A DNA stretch of 36,814 bases, taken from positions 1 to 36,814 of the forward strand of contig JBAPRR010000174.1 of the NCBI GenBank assembly GCA_049281195.1. Reading direction: 5' to 3'. Source of the DNA: JBAPRR01 sp049281195. GTDB taxonomy: Bacteria; Actinomycetota; Acidimicrobiia; Acidimicrobiales; CAVXTF01. The translations under genes and the position numbers were made by a program. Shown one piece after another: positions 17,617 through 25,090 of the stretch (positions within the stretch are counted from its first letter, which is position 1; every line of letters starts with the position of its first letter). Under the pieces are notes generated by a model that was not told the DNA's origin, searched no databases, and saw only the letters and a list, made by a program, of their open reading frames with translations.

Positions 17617-18078
17617 ATGCAAGGCGACGTCGTTACCGTCGAGAAAGTCATCAAGGCGCAGCCCGAGGCGATCTTCGCCCTCATCTCCGACGCCTCCGAG
17701 CACCCGAACATCGACGGCTCGGGAACCGTCAAACAGGTGAAGGGCACTCCCGAGAAGCTCGCCCTGGGCTCCAAGTTCGGAATGTCCATGAAGATGGGCA
17801 TCGGGTATTCCATGGAGAACGAGGTCATCGAGTACGAGCCGAATCGTCGGATCGCGTGGCAGGCTCGTCCGCCGGGCCTGCCGGGCAAGTTCACGGCCGG
17901 CCGGATCTGGCGTTACGAGCTCGAGCCCACAGACGACGGGACGATCGTCCGCGAAAGCTGGGACATCTCGAAGGACAAGCAGAAATTCTTCCTGCGCCTG
18001 GGTGGTCTGGCCGACAAGACGCGTTCCAACATGGAAAAGACTCTCGACCGCATCGCCGAGATCACGAGCGGCAAGTAG
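17617..18078 (+). CDS. SRPBCC (START/polyketide cyclase-like) domain protein
   Basis: A 153-residue single-domain protein of the helix-grip fold. It opens with VTVEKVIKAQPEAIFALISD, the usual first strand and helix, and later has IEYEPNRRIAWQARP and DGTIVRESWDI. Such proteins bind hydrophobic ligands in a deep cavity; this one is not assigned a ligand. AAGGAGG lies 5 nt before the ATG, a very strong ribosome-binding site. It lies between the Ddn-like gene (69 nt upstream) and an SDR, as is common in degradative clusters. Its stop codon is duplicated by a 16-bp tandem repeat. Confidence 0.85.
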   Translation: MQGDVVTVEKVIKAQPEAIFALISDASEHPNIDGSGTVKQVKGTPEKLALGSKFGMSMKMGIGYSMENEVIEYEPNRRIAWQARPPGLPGKFTAGRIWRYELEPTDDGTIVRESWDISKDKQKFFLRLGGLADKTRSNMEKTLDRIAEITSGK

Positions 18079-18101
18079 CGGCAACGGCAAGTAGCGGCAA
18101 C
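18070..18101. repeat. 16-bp perfect tandem duplication spanning a stop codon
   Basis: GGCAAGTAGCGGCAAC occurs at 18070-18085 and 18086-18101 without a mismatch. The first TAG (18076-18078) ends the SRPBCC gene; the second lies 16 nt on in another frame. GC-rich non-coding sequence then continues to the ribosome-binding site of the SDR gene. Confidence 0.95.
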
Positions 18102-18156
18102 GGCGGGCAGGGCGGGTCGGGGACTGGCGGGGATAAGAAGCGAGCGGCAGGGGCGA

Positions 18157-19077
18157 ATGGCACGTTGGACCACAAAGGACATCCCGGGCCTGACCGGCCG
18201 CAAGGCGGTCGTCACCGGCGCTAACAGCGGTCTCGGCTACGAAACCTCACTGGCACTGGCCAGAGCCGGAGCGACCGTGGTCCTCGCGTGCCGTGACGAG
18301 GCCAAGGGCGCACTGGCGATCGAGCGGATCAAAACAAAGAAGCCCGATGCCGACGTGCGGCTCGAGTCTCTCGACCTGGCGAACCTGAAGTCGGTCCGCG
18401 AGTTCGCATCCGGTATCGCCGACCGCCACGAGGGGATCGACATCCTCGTGAACAACGCCGGCGTGATGGCTATCCCGCGGCGCGAGACCGCCGACGGGTT
18501 CGAGATGCAGTTCGGGACCAATCATCTCGGACACTTCGCACTCACCGGGCTGCTGATGAACGAGCTCCTGGCAAGGTCGGGATCGCGAATTCTCAACGTG
18601 TCGAGCGAGGTGGCCCGGATCGGACGCATCAAGTTCGACGATCTGCAGAGCACGCGCCGCTACAGCAAATGGATCGCCTACGCCCAGACCAAGCTCGCCA
18701 ACCAGCTGTTCACTCTGGAGCTAGACAGACGCTTCGCCTCGAAAGGGCTCATCTCGGTTGCGGCCCACCCCGGATACGCGGCCACCAATCTGCAGGGACT
18801 GGGCCCGCAGATGACCGGCTCGAAGTTCATGCAACGAATGACCGATTTGGAAAACGCCGTGTTCGCCCAGTCGGCCGCCATGGGCGCGCTACCCACCCTC
18901 TACGCAGTGACCAACCCGACGGTTCGTGGCGCGCAGTACTTCGGACCGGACCAGCTCTTCGGCACACGCGGTTACCCGAAGCAGGTCTCTTTCGTCCCGC
19001 AGGCCCGGTCGACGGAGACGGCCGAGCGTCTGTGGAGCGTCTCAGAGGAGCTGACCGGTGTGCGGATCCCGCACTAG
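18157..19077 (+). CDS. Short-chain dehydrogenase (retinol dehydrogenase-like SDR)
   Basis: A 306-residue classical SDR. The cofactor loop is TGANSGLG (residues 20-27), ACRD (44-47) follows strand 2 and favours NADP, NNAG is at 99-102, the catalytic serine is in NVSSE (149/150), and Tyr175-Lys179 form YxxxK. A final HPGYAATNLQ motif matches the retinol-dehydrogenase/WW-oxidoreductase-like subgroup. The ATG follows GGCAGGGGC. It probably oxidises or reduces a hydrophobic alcohol or ketone; the substrate is not known. It is the last gene of the plus-strand redox cluster. Confidence 0.9.
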   Translation: MARWTTKDIPGLTGRKAVVTGANSGLGYETSLALARAGATVVLACRDEAKGALAIERIKTKKPDADVRLESLDLANLKSVREFASGIADRHEGIDILVNNAGVMAIPRRETADGFEMQFGTNHLGHFALTGLLMNELLARSGSRILNVSSEVARIGRIKFDDLQSTRRYSKWIAYAQTKLANQLFTLELDRRFASKGLISVAAHPGYAATNLQGLGPQMTGSKFMQRMTDLENAVFAQSAAMGALPTLYAVTNPTVRGAQYFGPDQLFGTRGYPKQVSFVPQARSTETAERLWSVSEELTGVRIPH

Positions 19078-19359
19078 AGCACCCGGCTGACCACTCACCA
19101 GGCCGGCCATCAATAGATGAAGAGCGGGCGGGCCAGCAGAGGTTGAGCGGGCGGGCCGAATAGCACCCTCGTAATCCCATCGATTCTGTTGGTATTCGGG
19201 AGTTCCCGCCCTAACCCCGTGTCCCCCTCCACCCCCTCGTTGCACCTTCTTCGTATTCGGACCACGAGACGTAGTTTCATAACCCGCGGATACGGGAAAG
19301 GAGGCCCTCGACAAAGGGGCAAGGGGGGTGCCTCGTAAAGGGGCGAAGGGGGCAGTTTG
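19078..19359 (+). other. Intergenic leader before the second giant gene
   Basis: About 280 nt with no gene. A 13-bp segment GAGCGGGCGGGCC is repeated at about 19122 and 19145. A purine-rich imperfect 25-bp tandem pair lies at 19306-19330 and 19331-19355 (both open with CCTCG and contain AAAGGGG); the second copy provides the ribosome-binding site (AAGGGGG) for the ATG at 19360. No convincing -35/-10 pair was seen. Confidence 0.6.
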
Positions 19360-22300
19360 ATGGGGACGCACGCGCTCGGCGGACGACGGGCGGCATTCCG
19401 CCTTGTACTCACGGCGCTGACGGCACTGGCCGCAGTAATCGGAACCAGCATCGCCACGGCTCTGCCGGCTTCGGCCGCGGGCACTCTGGTCTCGATCTCG
19501 GTGACACCGACGTTGGTGAACGTCCCGCTCGGGGAGACCCAGCAGTTCACGGCCACCGGCACCTATCTGGGCGGGTCCACCGCGAACATCACCGATTCGG
19601 TCACCTGGGCGAGCAGCGTCACCGCAGACGCCACCGTTTCGGCCACGGGTGACGCCACGGCCGTGGCCACAGGAGCTTCCACCATCAGCGCCAAGAGCGG
19701 CCTGATCACCGGCACCGCAGTCTTGACGGTGATCCCGGCTGTCCTCTTGACGATCAGCGTCACGCCGACCGTCGAGAACCTTCCCGTCGGTGAATCGCAG
19801 CAGTACACCGCTACCGGCACCTATTCCAGCGGCAGCACCGTGAATCTGACCGACCTGGCGACCTGGTCGAGCACCGAAACCAACTACGCCACCGTCTCCA
19901 ATGCCTCGGGCTCGCAGGGCGATGTGACCGGTGTGGCCACCGGCGCTTCGACGATCTCGGCGGCCTACGACTCGATCACTGGTGAGTCGCTCGTGACCGT
20001 CATCTCGGCGGCGCTACTCACGATCGCGGTGTCACCACTCACCGCCAACATCGCGGCCGGCGACTCGGAGCAGTTCACCGCGACAGGCACCTACTCGAAC
20101 GGGTCGAGCGCGAACATCACCGACTCGGTCACCTGGAGCACGTCCTCTTCTACCTACGCCACCGTGTCGAACACGTCGGGAACAGAGGGAGAGGTGACCG
20201 CAGTAGCGACGGGCGCGGCCACGATCACCGCGACCGACCCGAGCGACTCGCTCATCTTCGGTTCGTCCGCGGTAACGGTCCTCCCCGCCGTACTGCTGTC
20301 GATAAGTGTCAGCCCGCCTCTGGTCAACGTTCCGGCCGGTGAGACCCAGCAGTTCTCCGCCACCGGCACGTACTCGAACGGGACCACAGAAAACCTGACC
20401 GACACGGCCACGTGGGCCAGCAGCGTGACCAGTGACGTGACCATCTCGAACGCGGCCGGATCGCAGGGACTGGCCACCGCCGTCACCACCGGCGGTTCCA
20501 CCGTCAGCGCCACCGACGGTCTGATCTCCGGCACTGCGGTGGTGACAGTGCTCCCGGCGGTCCTGGTGGCGATCACTGTCTCGCCGCTGACGCAGAACCT
20601 TCCGGTGGGCGAGTCGCAGCAGTTCACCGCCACCGGAGACTTCTCGGATGGGTCTACCGAGAACCTGACCGACACGGTCACATGGTCGAGCACGGCAACC
20701 AACGACGTGTCCGTTTCGAATGCTTCGGGATCTCAGGGTTACGCCACCGCTGTGGCGACCGGCGCGGCGACGATCGAAGCGACCGACGGCGACATCTTCG
20801 GCGCTGCCGAAGTGACCGTTCTACCGGCCGTGCTGATCGGCATAACCGTCTCCCCAGGGGCTGTGAACGTACCGCTCGGTGACTCGCAGCAGTTCACCGC
20901 TACCGGTGACTTGTCCGATGGGTCCACGGAGAATTTGACCGACACGGTCACCTGGTCCACATCGGCATCGACCGTCGCTTCGGTGTCCAATGCCGCCGGT
21001 TCGCAGGGCGACGCCACGGCGGTCGGGACCGGTGCATCCGACATCACCGCCACCGACGGAGCCATCACCGGATTCGGCGTCATCACCGTCTTGCCGGCCG
21101 AGCTCGTGACCATCGATGTCTCCCCCACCGCTTCGAACCTTCCGGCCGGAGAGACCGAGAAGTTTCACGCGACGGGCATCTACACCGACGGGACCACGCA
21201 AGATTTGAGTGACGTGGTCACATGGTCGAGCTCGGAGACCCAGTACGCCACCGTCTCGAACGCGGCGGGAACCCAGGGCGAGGTCACCGCCGTTGCGACC
21301 GGCGCATCGACCATCTCCGCCACCGACGGATCGATCACCGGCGAGGCGCTGGTGACGATCCTGCCTGCGGTTCTTGTGGCGATAACCGTGTCGCCGCCGC
21401 TCGCCAACGTTCCTGTCGGGGAGACCCAGGACTTCACCGCGGTCGGGCAATACTCCGACGGGACGACCCAGAACCTGACCAAGACCGTCACCTGGTCGAG
21501 CTCGGCCACCAACGATGTGTCCATCTCGAACTCGGCCGGTTCGCAAGGCGTGGCCACCGCTCTGGCGACCGGCGCGGCGACCATCGAAGCCGCCGACGGC
21601 GCCATCACCGGTGTGGCAGAGGTGACCGTGCTACCCGCGGTTCTCCTGGCCATCGAGGTAAATCCCGGGGCCACGAACCTGCCTGTGGGCGAGACCGAGC
21701 AGTTCTCCGCCATCGGCGAGTACTCCGACGGATCGCAGCAGGACCTGACCGACTCTGTGACGTGGTCGAGCCTGGAGACCGATTACGTCACGGTGTCGAA
21801 CGCCAAGCACGAGCAGGGTGTGGTCACGGCGGTAGCGGTGGGGGCCTCCACCATTACGGCGACCGATCCCACAACCGGGATTTTCGGTACCTCCGTGGTG
21901 ACGGTTCTTCCCGCGGTGCTGCTGTCGATCTCTGTCACACCGGCGGTAGGCAACATCCCGGTGGGCGAGACCGACCAGTACACCGCTACCGGCATCTACT
22001 CCGACGGAACGCAGCAGAACCTCACCGATTCCGTGACTTGGAGTACTTCGTCATCGACCTACCTGACGGTCTCCAACGCATCGGGTTCGCAGGGAGAGGT
22101 GACCGCGGTGGCCACGGGGGCGGGAACCGTCACTGCCACCGACCCGTCATCGGGGATATTCGGTGTGGCGGCGGTGACCATTCTCCCGGCCGTCTTGGTG
22201 ACGATCGAAGTGTCGCCTCCATTCGCCGACGTCACTGTCGGGGCGACGCAAGCCTTGACCGCCACCGGCATCTACTCGGACGGATCAACGGAAAGCCTCA

Positions 22301-22779
22301 CTGACTTGGTCACCTGGTCGAGCTCCGAGACGAAATATGCGACGGTCTCCAATGCTTCGGGCGCGCAGGGCGTCGTGACCGGTGTGGCCGACGGAGCATC
22401 CACCATCACGGCCACGGACGAATCGAGCGGGATATTCGGGGTAGCGGTGGTCACAGTGCTGCCGGTCGGCACCAGCACGAGCATCACGATCTCTCCCAAC
22501 ACGGGACCGATCCGCACTCACGTGACAGTCACCGGGAGCGGGTTCACCCCCGGTGACTCGATCAAGATCCTCTATCTGACGTCCTCGACCGGGGCCGCGC
22601 ATCCGAAATACCACGTCTGCTTCGCAACGGTTCTGAGCAACGGCACCTTCACCTGCATGGGGAAGATCCGTGGCACCAAAGCTTCGGGTGAGATCGGTCC
22701 CCACACCGTCGAAGCAAAGATCCGTCACACCACGACGGTGGTTACCTCGACGATTTTCACGCTGACGCCTAATACGTAG
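19360..22779 (+). CDS. Giant secreted protein with 11 BIG2-type Ig-like repeats and IPT/TIG-like end
   Basis: An 1139-residue exported protein. ATG 19360 is chosen over the adjacent TTG 19357. The signal peptide is clear: Arg-rich start, hydrophobic core, and ASA cleavage site near residue 40. Eleven repeats of about 90 residues follow, each opening with L(V/L)xIxVxP, then NxPxGExQQFTATGxYSDGSTxNLTDxVTWSS, ATAVATGAxTIxATDG and a closing VTVLPA. This is the BIG2 fold of intimin/invasin-type surface proteins. The last 100 residues (SITISPNTGPIRTHVTVTGSGFTPGD) look like an IPT/TIG domain and contain two cysteines. No sortase motif or C-terminal membrane helix is present, so attachment to the cell is unknown. 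Roles in adhesion or matrix formation are inferred. Confidence 0.87.
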   Translation: MGTHALGGRRAAFRLVLTALTALAAVIGTSIATALPASAAGTLVSISVTPTLVNVPLGETQQFTATGTYLGGSTANITDSVTWASSVTADATVSATGDATAVATGASTISAKSGLITGTAVLTVIPAVLLTISVTPTVENLPVGESQQYTATGTYSSGSTVNLTDLATWSSTETNYATVSNASGSQGDVTGVATGASTISAAYDSITGESLVTVISAALLTIAVSPLTANIAAGDSEQFTATGTYSNGSSANITDSVTWSTSSSTYATVSNTSGTEGEVTAVATGAATITATDPSDSLIFGSSAVTVLPAVLLSISVSPPLVNVPAGETQQFSATGTYSNGTTENLTDTATWASSVTSDVTISNAAGSQGLATAVTTGGSTVSATDGLISGTAVVTVLPAVLVAITVSPLTQNLPVGESQQFTATGDFSDGSTENLTDTVTWSSTATNDVSVSNASGSQGYATAVATGAATIEATDGDIFGAAEVTVLPAVLIGITVSPGAVNVPLGDSQQFTATGDLSDGSTENLTDTVTWSTSASTVASVSNAAGSQGDATAVGTGASDITATDGAITGFGVITVLPAELVTIDVSPTASNLPAGETEKFHATGIYTDGTTQDLSDVVTWSSSETQYATVSNAAGTQGEVTAVATGASTISATDGSITGEALVTILPAVLVAITVSPPLANVPVGETQDFTAVGQYSDGTTQNLTKTVTWSSSATNDVSISNSAGSQGVATALATGAATIEAADGAITGVAEVTVLPAVLLAIEVNPGATNLPVGETEQFSAIGEYSDGSQQDLTDSVTWSSLETDYVTVSNAKHEQGVVTAVAVGASTITATDPTTGIFGTSVVTVLPAVLLSISVTPAVGNIPVGETDQYTATGIYSDGTQQNLTDSVTWSTSSSTYLTVSNASGSQGEVTAVATGAGTVTATDPSSGIFGVAAVTILPAVLVTIEVSPPFADVTVGATQALTATGIYSDGSTESLTDLVTWSSSETKYATVSNASGAQGVVTGVADGASTITATDESSGIFGVAVVTVLPVGTSTSITISPNTGPIRTHVTVTGSGFTPGDSIKILYLTSSTGAAHPKYHVCFATVLSNGTFTCMGKIRGTKASGEIGPHTVEAKIRHTTTVVTSTIFTLTPNT
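19483..22465 (+). repeat. Eleven BIG2-like coding repeats (about 270-bp period)
   Basis: Repeat units begin near 19483, 19741, 20011, 20290, 20560, 20830, 21100, 21370, 21640, 21916 and 22192. Several spacings are exactly 270 bp, and indels between units are multiples of three. The first unit is shortest (258). Units lack cysteines, unlike the repeats of the giant protein at 1315. Confidence 0.9.
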
Positions 22780-22808
22780 GCGGTGAGTACCGGGGGGCCG
22801 GGGCGCTT

Positions 22809-22897
22809 GCCGGCTGGTTGGAGTAGCCGGCTGGCACCGGGAACAGGTCCTACGGCCTCGGAGGAGAGGGAAGGGGGGGCCTACCTCTCCTCCGAGG
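22809..22897. terminator. Bidirectional terminator region with perfect 14-bp stem
   Basis: CCTCGGAGGAGAGG (22856-22869) and CCTCTCCTCCGAGG (22884-22897) are exact reverse complements around a 14-nt loop. A smaller hairpin, GCCGGCT/AGCCGGC, lies just upstream (22809-22815 and 22825-22831). They sit between two convergent genes ending at 22779 and 22977, the expected place for a shared terminator. There is no U-tract on either side, as is usual in GC-rich actinobacteria. Confidence 0.8.
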
Positions 22898-22952
22898 TCG
22901 GGGCGGAAAGCGACGCGGCGGGGTATTAGGCCAGGTCGAGGCGGAAGACGAG

Positions 22953-22986
22953 GTCGGGGTTAGGTAGACGTCGGGATTAGGTAGAG
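22953..22986. repeat. 17-bp tandem duplication spanning a stop codon
   Basis: GTCGGGGTTAGGTAGAC (22953-22969) and GTCGGGATTAGGTAGAG (22970-22986) match at 15 of 17 positions. The second copy contains the TAA stop (22979-22977) of the minus-strand MBL gene; the other keeps a TAA 17 nt beyond it in another frame. Confidence 0.88.
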
Positions 22987-23975
22987 GTCGGCTTCGTAGG
23001 CGAGGTAGACGAAGTAGACGCAGAGGCAGAAGTCGTGTTCTCGAGCCAGCGACGGAAGCCCGCGGCGTTTGAGTGAAACCCGTTCAAGGTCTCGAGCTTC
23101 TTGCGATTTTCAGGATCGACTTGCGAGTTGTCGCCGCTGAAAGCTTCCGCGAGCGCCTCAGCGATGTCGTTGCCGGATCTGAACGCTCTCTCCGCGACGT
23201 CAGCCCATTGGCGAAGCGTCTGCTCGGCCTCTGTCAGTAGGTCTTCGGCTTGTTCAGCGTGTTCGGCGCCGCCGATCAACCCGTAATGGGCGAGTGCGAT
23301 CCCGGTCGGGTGCCTGTGGGAGAACTTGTGAAGTGAGTTCACCGCCTGATCGAGATCGAAATCGGGCGGCGGTGTAGCCGGACGGAGAACCCCGGCATCC
23401 GGAAGGCGCACCCCGACCGCGTCGCCGGCGAAGAGGATGCCCGACGACGAATCGTGCAACGCCACATGGTGCTTGGCGTGCCCGGGCGAGTCGATGGCCG
23501 TGAGGATGTGGTCGGGACCGGTCCGGATCTCCTCGCCGTCGGCCAGTACGTGGATCCTTTCGGCAGGAGTCGCGTCGAGCCGCCCGTAAAGCGAGTCCAG
23601 GAGCGGTCCGTACACACGGCTGGCCGAATCGATCAAGCGTGACGGGTCCACCAGGTGGCGCGCACCCTTCTCGTGCACATAGATGGTCGCAGACGGAAAT
23701 GCGCGCGCCACATCTCCCACTCCTCCTGCGTGGTCCAGATGTATGTGGGTGACTGCGACGCCGGCAAGGTCGTCCGCTCCGACCCCGAGTCTTTCGAGCG
23801 CGCCCAACAGCACCGGCACTGAGCTCTGACTGCCCGTCTCTACGAGGATCGGGGTATCGCCGTTGATCAGGTATCCGGCCGTCATCCGCTCCCACCCACC
23901 GAGAAGTGTGTCGATCTCGATGATCCCCGGAGCGATCTCGCGTGTTCCCGCCGGCCACGGGGATGCAGTCACCAT
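22977..23975 (-). CDS. MBL-fold metallo-hydrolase
   Basis: A 332-residue metallo-beta-lactamase-fold hydrolase. The metal motif is HIHLDH (His77, His79, Asp81, His82). Further ligand candidates are the histidines of SPGHAKHH and the Asp in LFAGDAVG. Family members hydrolyse thioesters, lactones, phosphodiesters and other bonds; none can be chosen from sequence alone. ATG 23975 lies 13 nt after the stop of the glucose dehydrogenase gene, and longer frames would overlap that gene. The last 20 residues are Ser/Thr-rich low complexity. Being last in a run with a glucosidase and glucose dehydrogenase, it could act on a sugar lactone, but that is a guess. Its stop codon lies in a 17-bp tandem duplication. 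Confidence 0.85.
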   Translation of the reverse strand: MVTASPWPAGTREIAPGIIEIDTLLGGWERMTAGYLINGDTPILVETGSQSSVPVLLGALERLGVGADDLAGVAVTHIHLDHAGGVGDVARAFPSATIYVHEKGARHLVDPSRLIDSASRVYGPLLDSLYGRLDATPAERIHVLADGEEIRTGPDHILTAIDSPGHAKHHVALHDSSSGILFAGDAVGVRLPDAGVLRPATPPPDFDLDQAVNSLHKFSHRHPTGIALAHYGLIGGAEHAEQAEDLLTEAEQTLRQWADVAERAFRSGNDIAEALAEAFSGDNSQVDPENRKKLETLNGFHSNAAGFRRWLENTTSASASTSSTSPTKPTST

Positions 23976-23988
23976 GCTGCCGTGGCCA

Positions 23989-25050
23989 TCAGGAAGCGCT
24001 GTCCAGCGAACCGACCTCGATGACGACCTTGACGTCGTCGGGTTGCCGAGCGAGGGCCTGGTCGAAATTGGCCAGGGGCACCCGCCTGCTGACCACGCGC
24101 TGGAGCCATGAGTGATCCGCCTTGGCCAGGGCCTCGGCGCCAACCTCGTAGTGGTGACGGTTGGCGTTCACCGAACCGACCACCGCCTCGTTCTCGAGCA
24201 CCATCCCCCGGTTCAGGAGACCACCGTCGATCGAGATGGTCCGCCCCCCGGAGGAAACACCGGTCAGGCAGACCACACCGCCGGGGGCGAGGTGCTCCAT
24301 CGCATCGAACACCAACGCATCGACACCCGTGCACTCGATGATGATGTCGGGAGAATCGCCCGAGCTCTCGATCGTCCCGGTGTGGTACTTGGCGCCGAGG
24401 TCCTTGACCAGATCCGGCTTGACGCCCGACTCCATCTGGTCGATGACCGTTATGTCCAACCCGCGCTGCACACCGATCATCGCTGCGAGAAGCCCGATCG
24501 GGCCGGCCCCGGTGATGACCGCGCTGGCCGGCTCCCACGTGACGCGGTTGCCGATCTTGTCGACCTGATCCCAGGCTTTCGCCACCACACTTGTCGGTTC
24601 GAGCAATACACCGAGCATGCCGAGCGCCGGATCCACCTTCACCGTGAACTTCGGCGTGATCCGGTAACGCTCCGAGCAGTAACCGTCGTGCTCCTTGATC
24701 CCACGTTCGGTGTACTGGTTGTTGCGGCAGAAATCCCACTCGTCTTTGGCGCAGCTGTAACACGGAACCGGATCCGGACGCCTGACGATGCCGACCACCA
24801 GGTCGCCCTTCGCCACAGGACCTCCGATGGGAGCCTCGAGCACACGCCCGAGCGATTCGTGCCCGATAATCAGGCGCTCCTTCCCGGGGGGAGGCCACCC
24901 GTATTTGCCGGTAGTGATCTCGATGTCGGTTCCGCAGATGCCGATGGCGATTGTCTCGACGAGGATCGGACCGTCCGACTCCGGTGGTTCGTCCACGTCC
25001 TCAACCGCAGCGGACCCGGCCTTGAGCGGCGTGACCGTAAGAGCCTTCAT
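23989..25050 (-). CDS. Zinc-dependent glucose 1-dehydrogenase-like MDR enzyme
   Basis: A 353-residue medium-chain dehydrogenase. Catalytic zinc ligands are Cys39 (GICGTDIE), His64-Glu65 (GHES) and probably Glu151 (LEPTSV). The structural zinc loop has Cys97, Cys100 and Cys108 (CYSCAKDEWDFC). The Rossmann loop is GAGPIG at 181-186. RRPDPVPC, DFCRNNQYTERGIKEHDG and LLNRGMVLENEAVVGSVNAN are typical of the glucose dehydrogenases known from Sulfolobus and haloarchaea, which oxidise glucose to gluconolactone with NAD(P)+. The ATG follows GGGAGG at good spacing and lies 40 nt after the GH15 stop, so the two are probably co-transcribed. Other aldoses are possible substrates. Confidence 0.9.
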   Translation of the reverse strand: MKALTVTPLKAGSAAVEDVDEPPESDGPILVETIAIGICGTDIEITTGKYGWPPPGKERLIIGHESLGRVLEAPIGGPVAKGDLVVGIVRRPDPVPCYSCAKDEWDFCRNNQYTERGIKEHDGYCSERYRITPKFTVKVDPALGMLGVLLEPTSVVAKAWDQVDKIGNRVTWEPASAVITGAGPIGLLAAMIGVQRGLDITVIDQMESGVKPDLVKDLGAKYHTGTIESSGDSPDIIIECTGVDALVFDAMEHLAPGGVVCLTGVSSGGRTISIDGGLLNRGMVLENEAVVGSVNANRHHYEVGAEALAKADHSWLQRVVSRRVPLANFDQALARQPDDVKVVIEVGSLDSAS

Positions 25051-25090
25051 TATCAGGACCTCCCGGTTCTTCTTATTGATTCCGGTTCAC

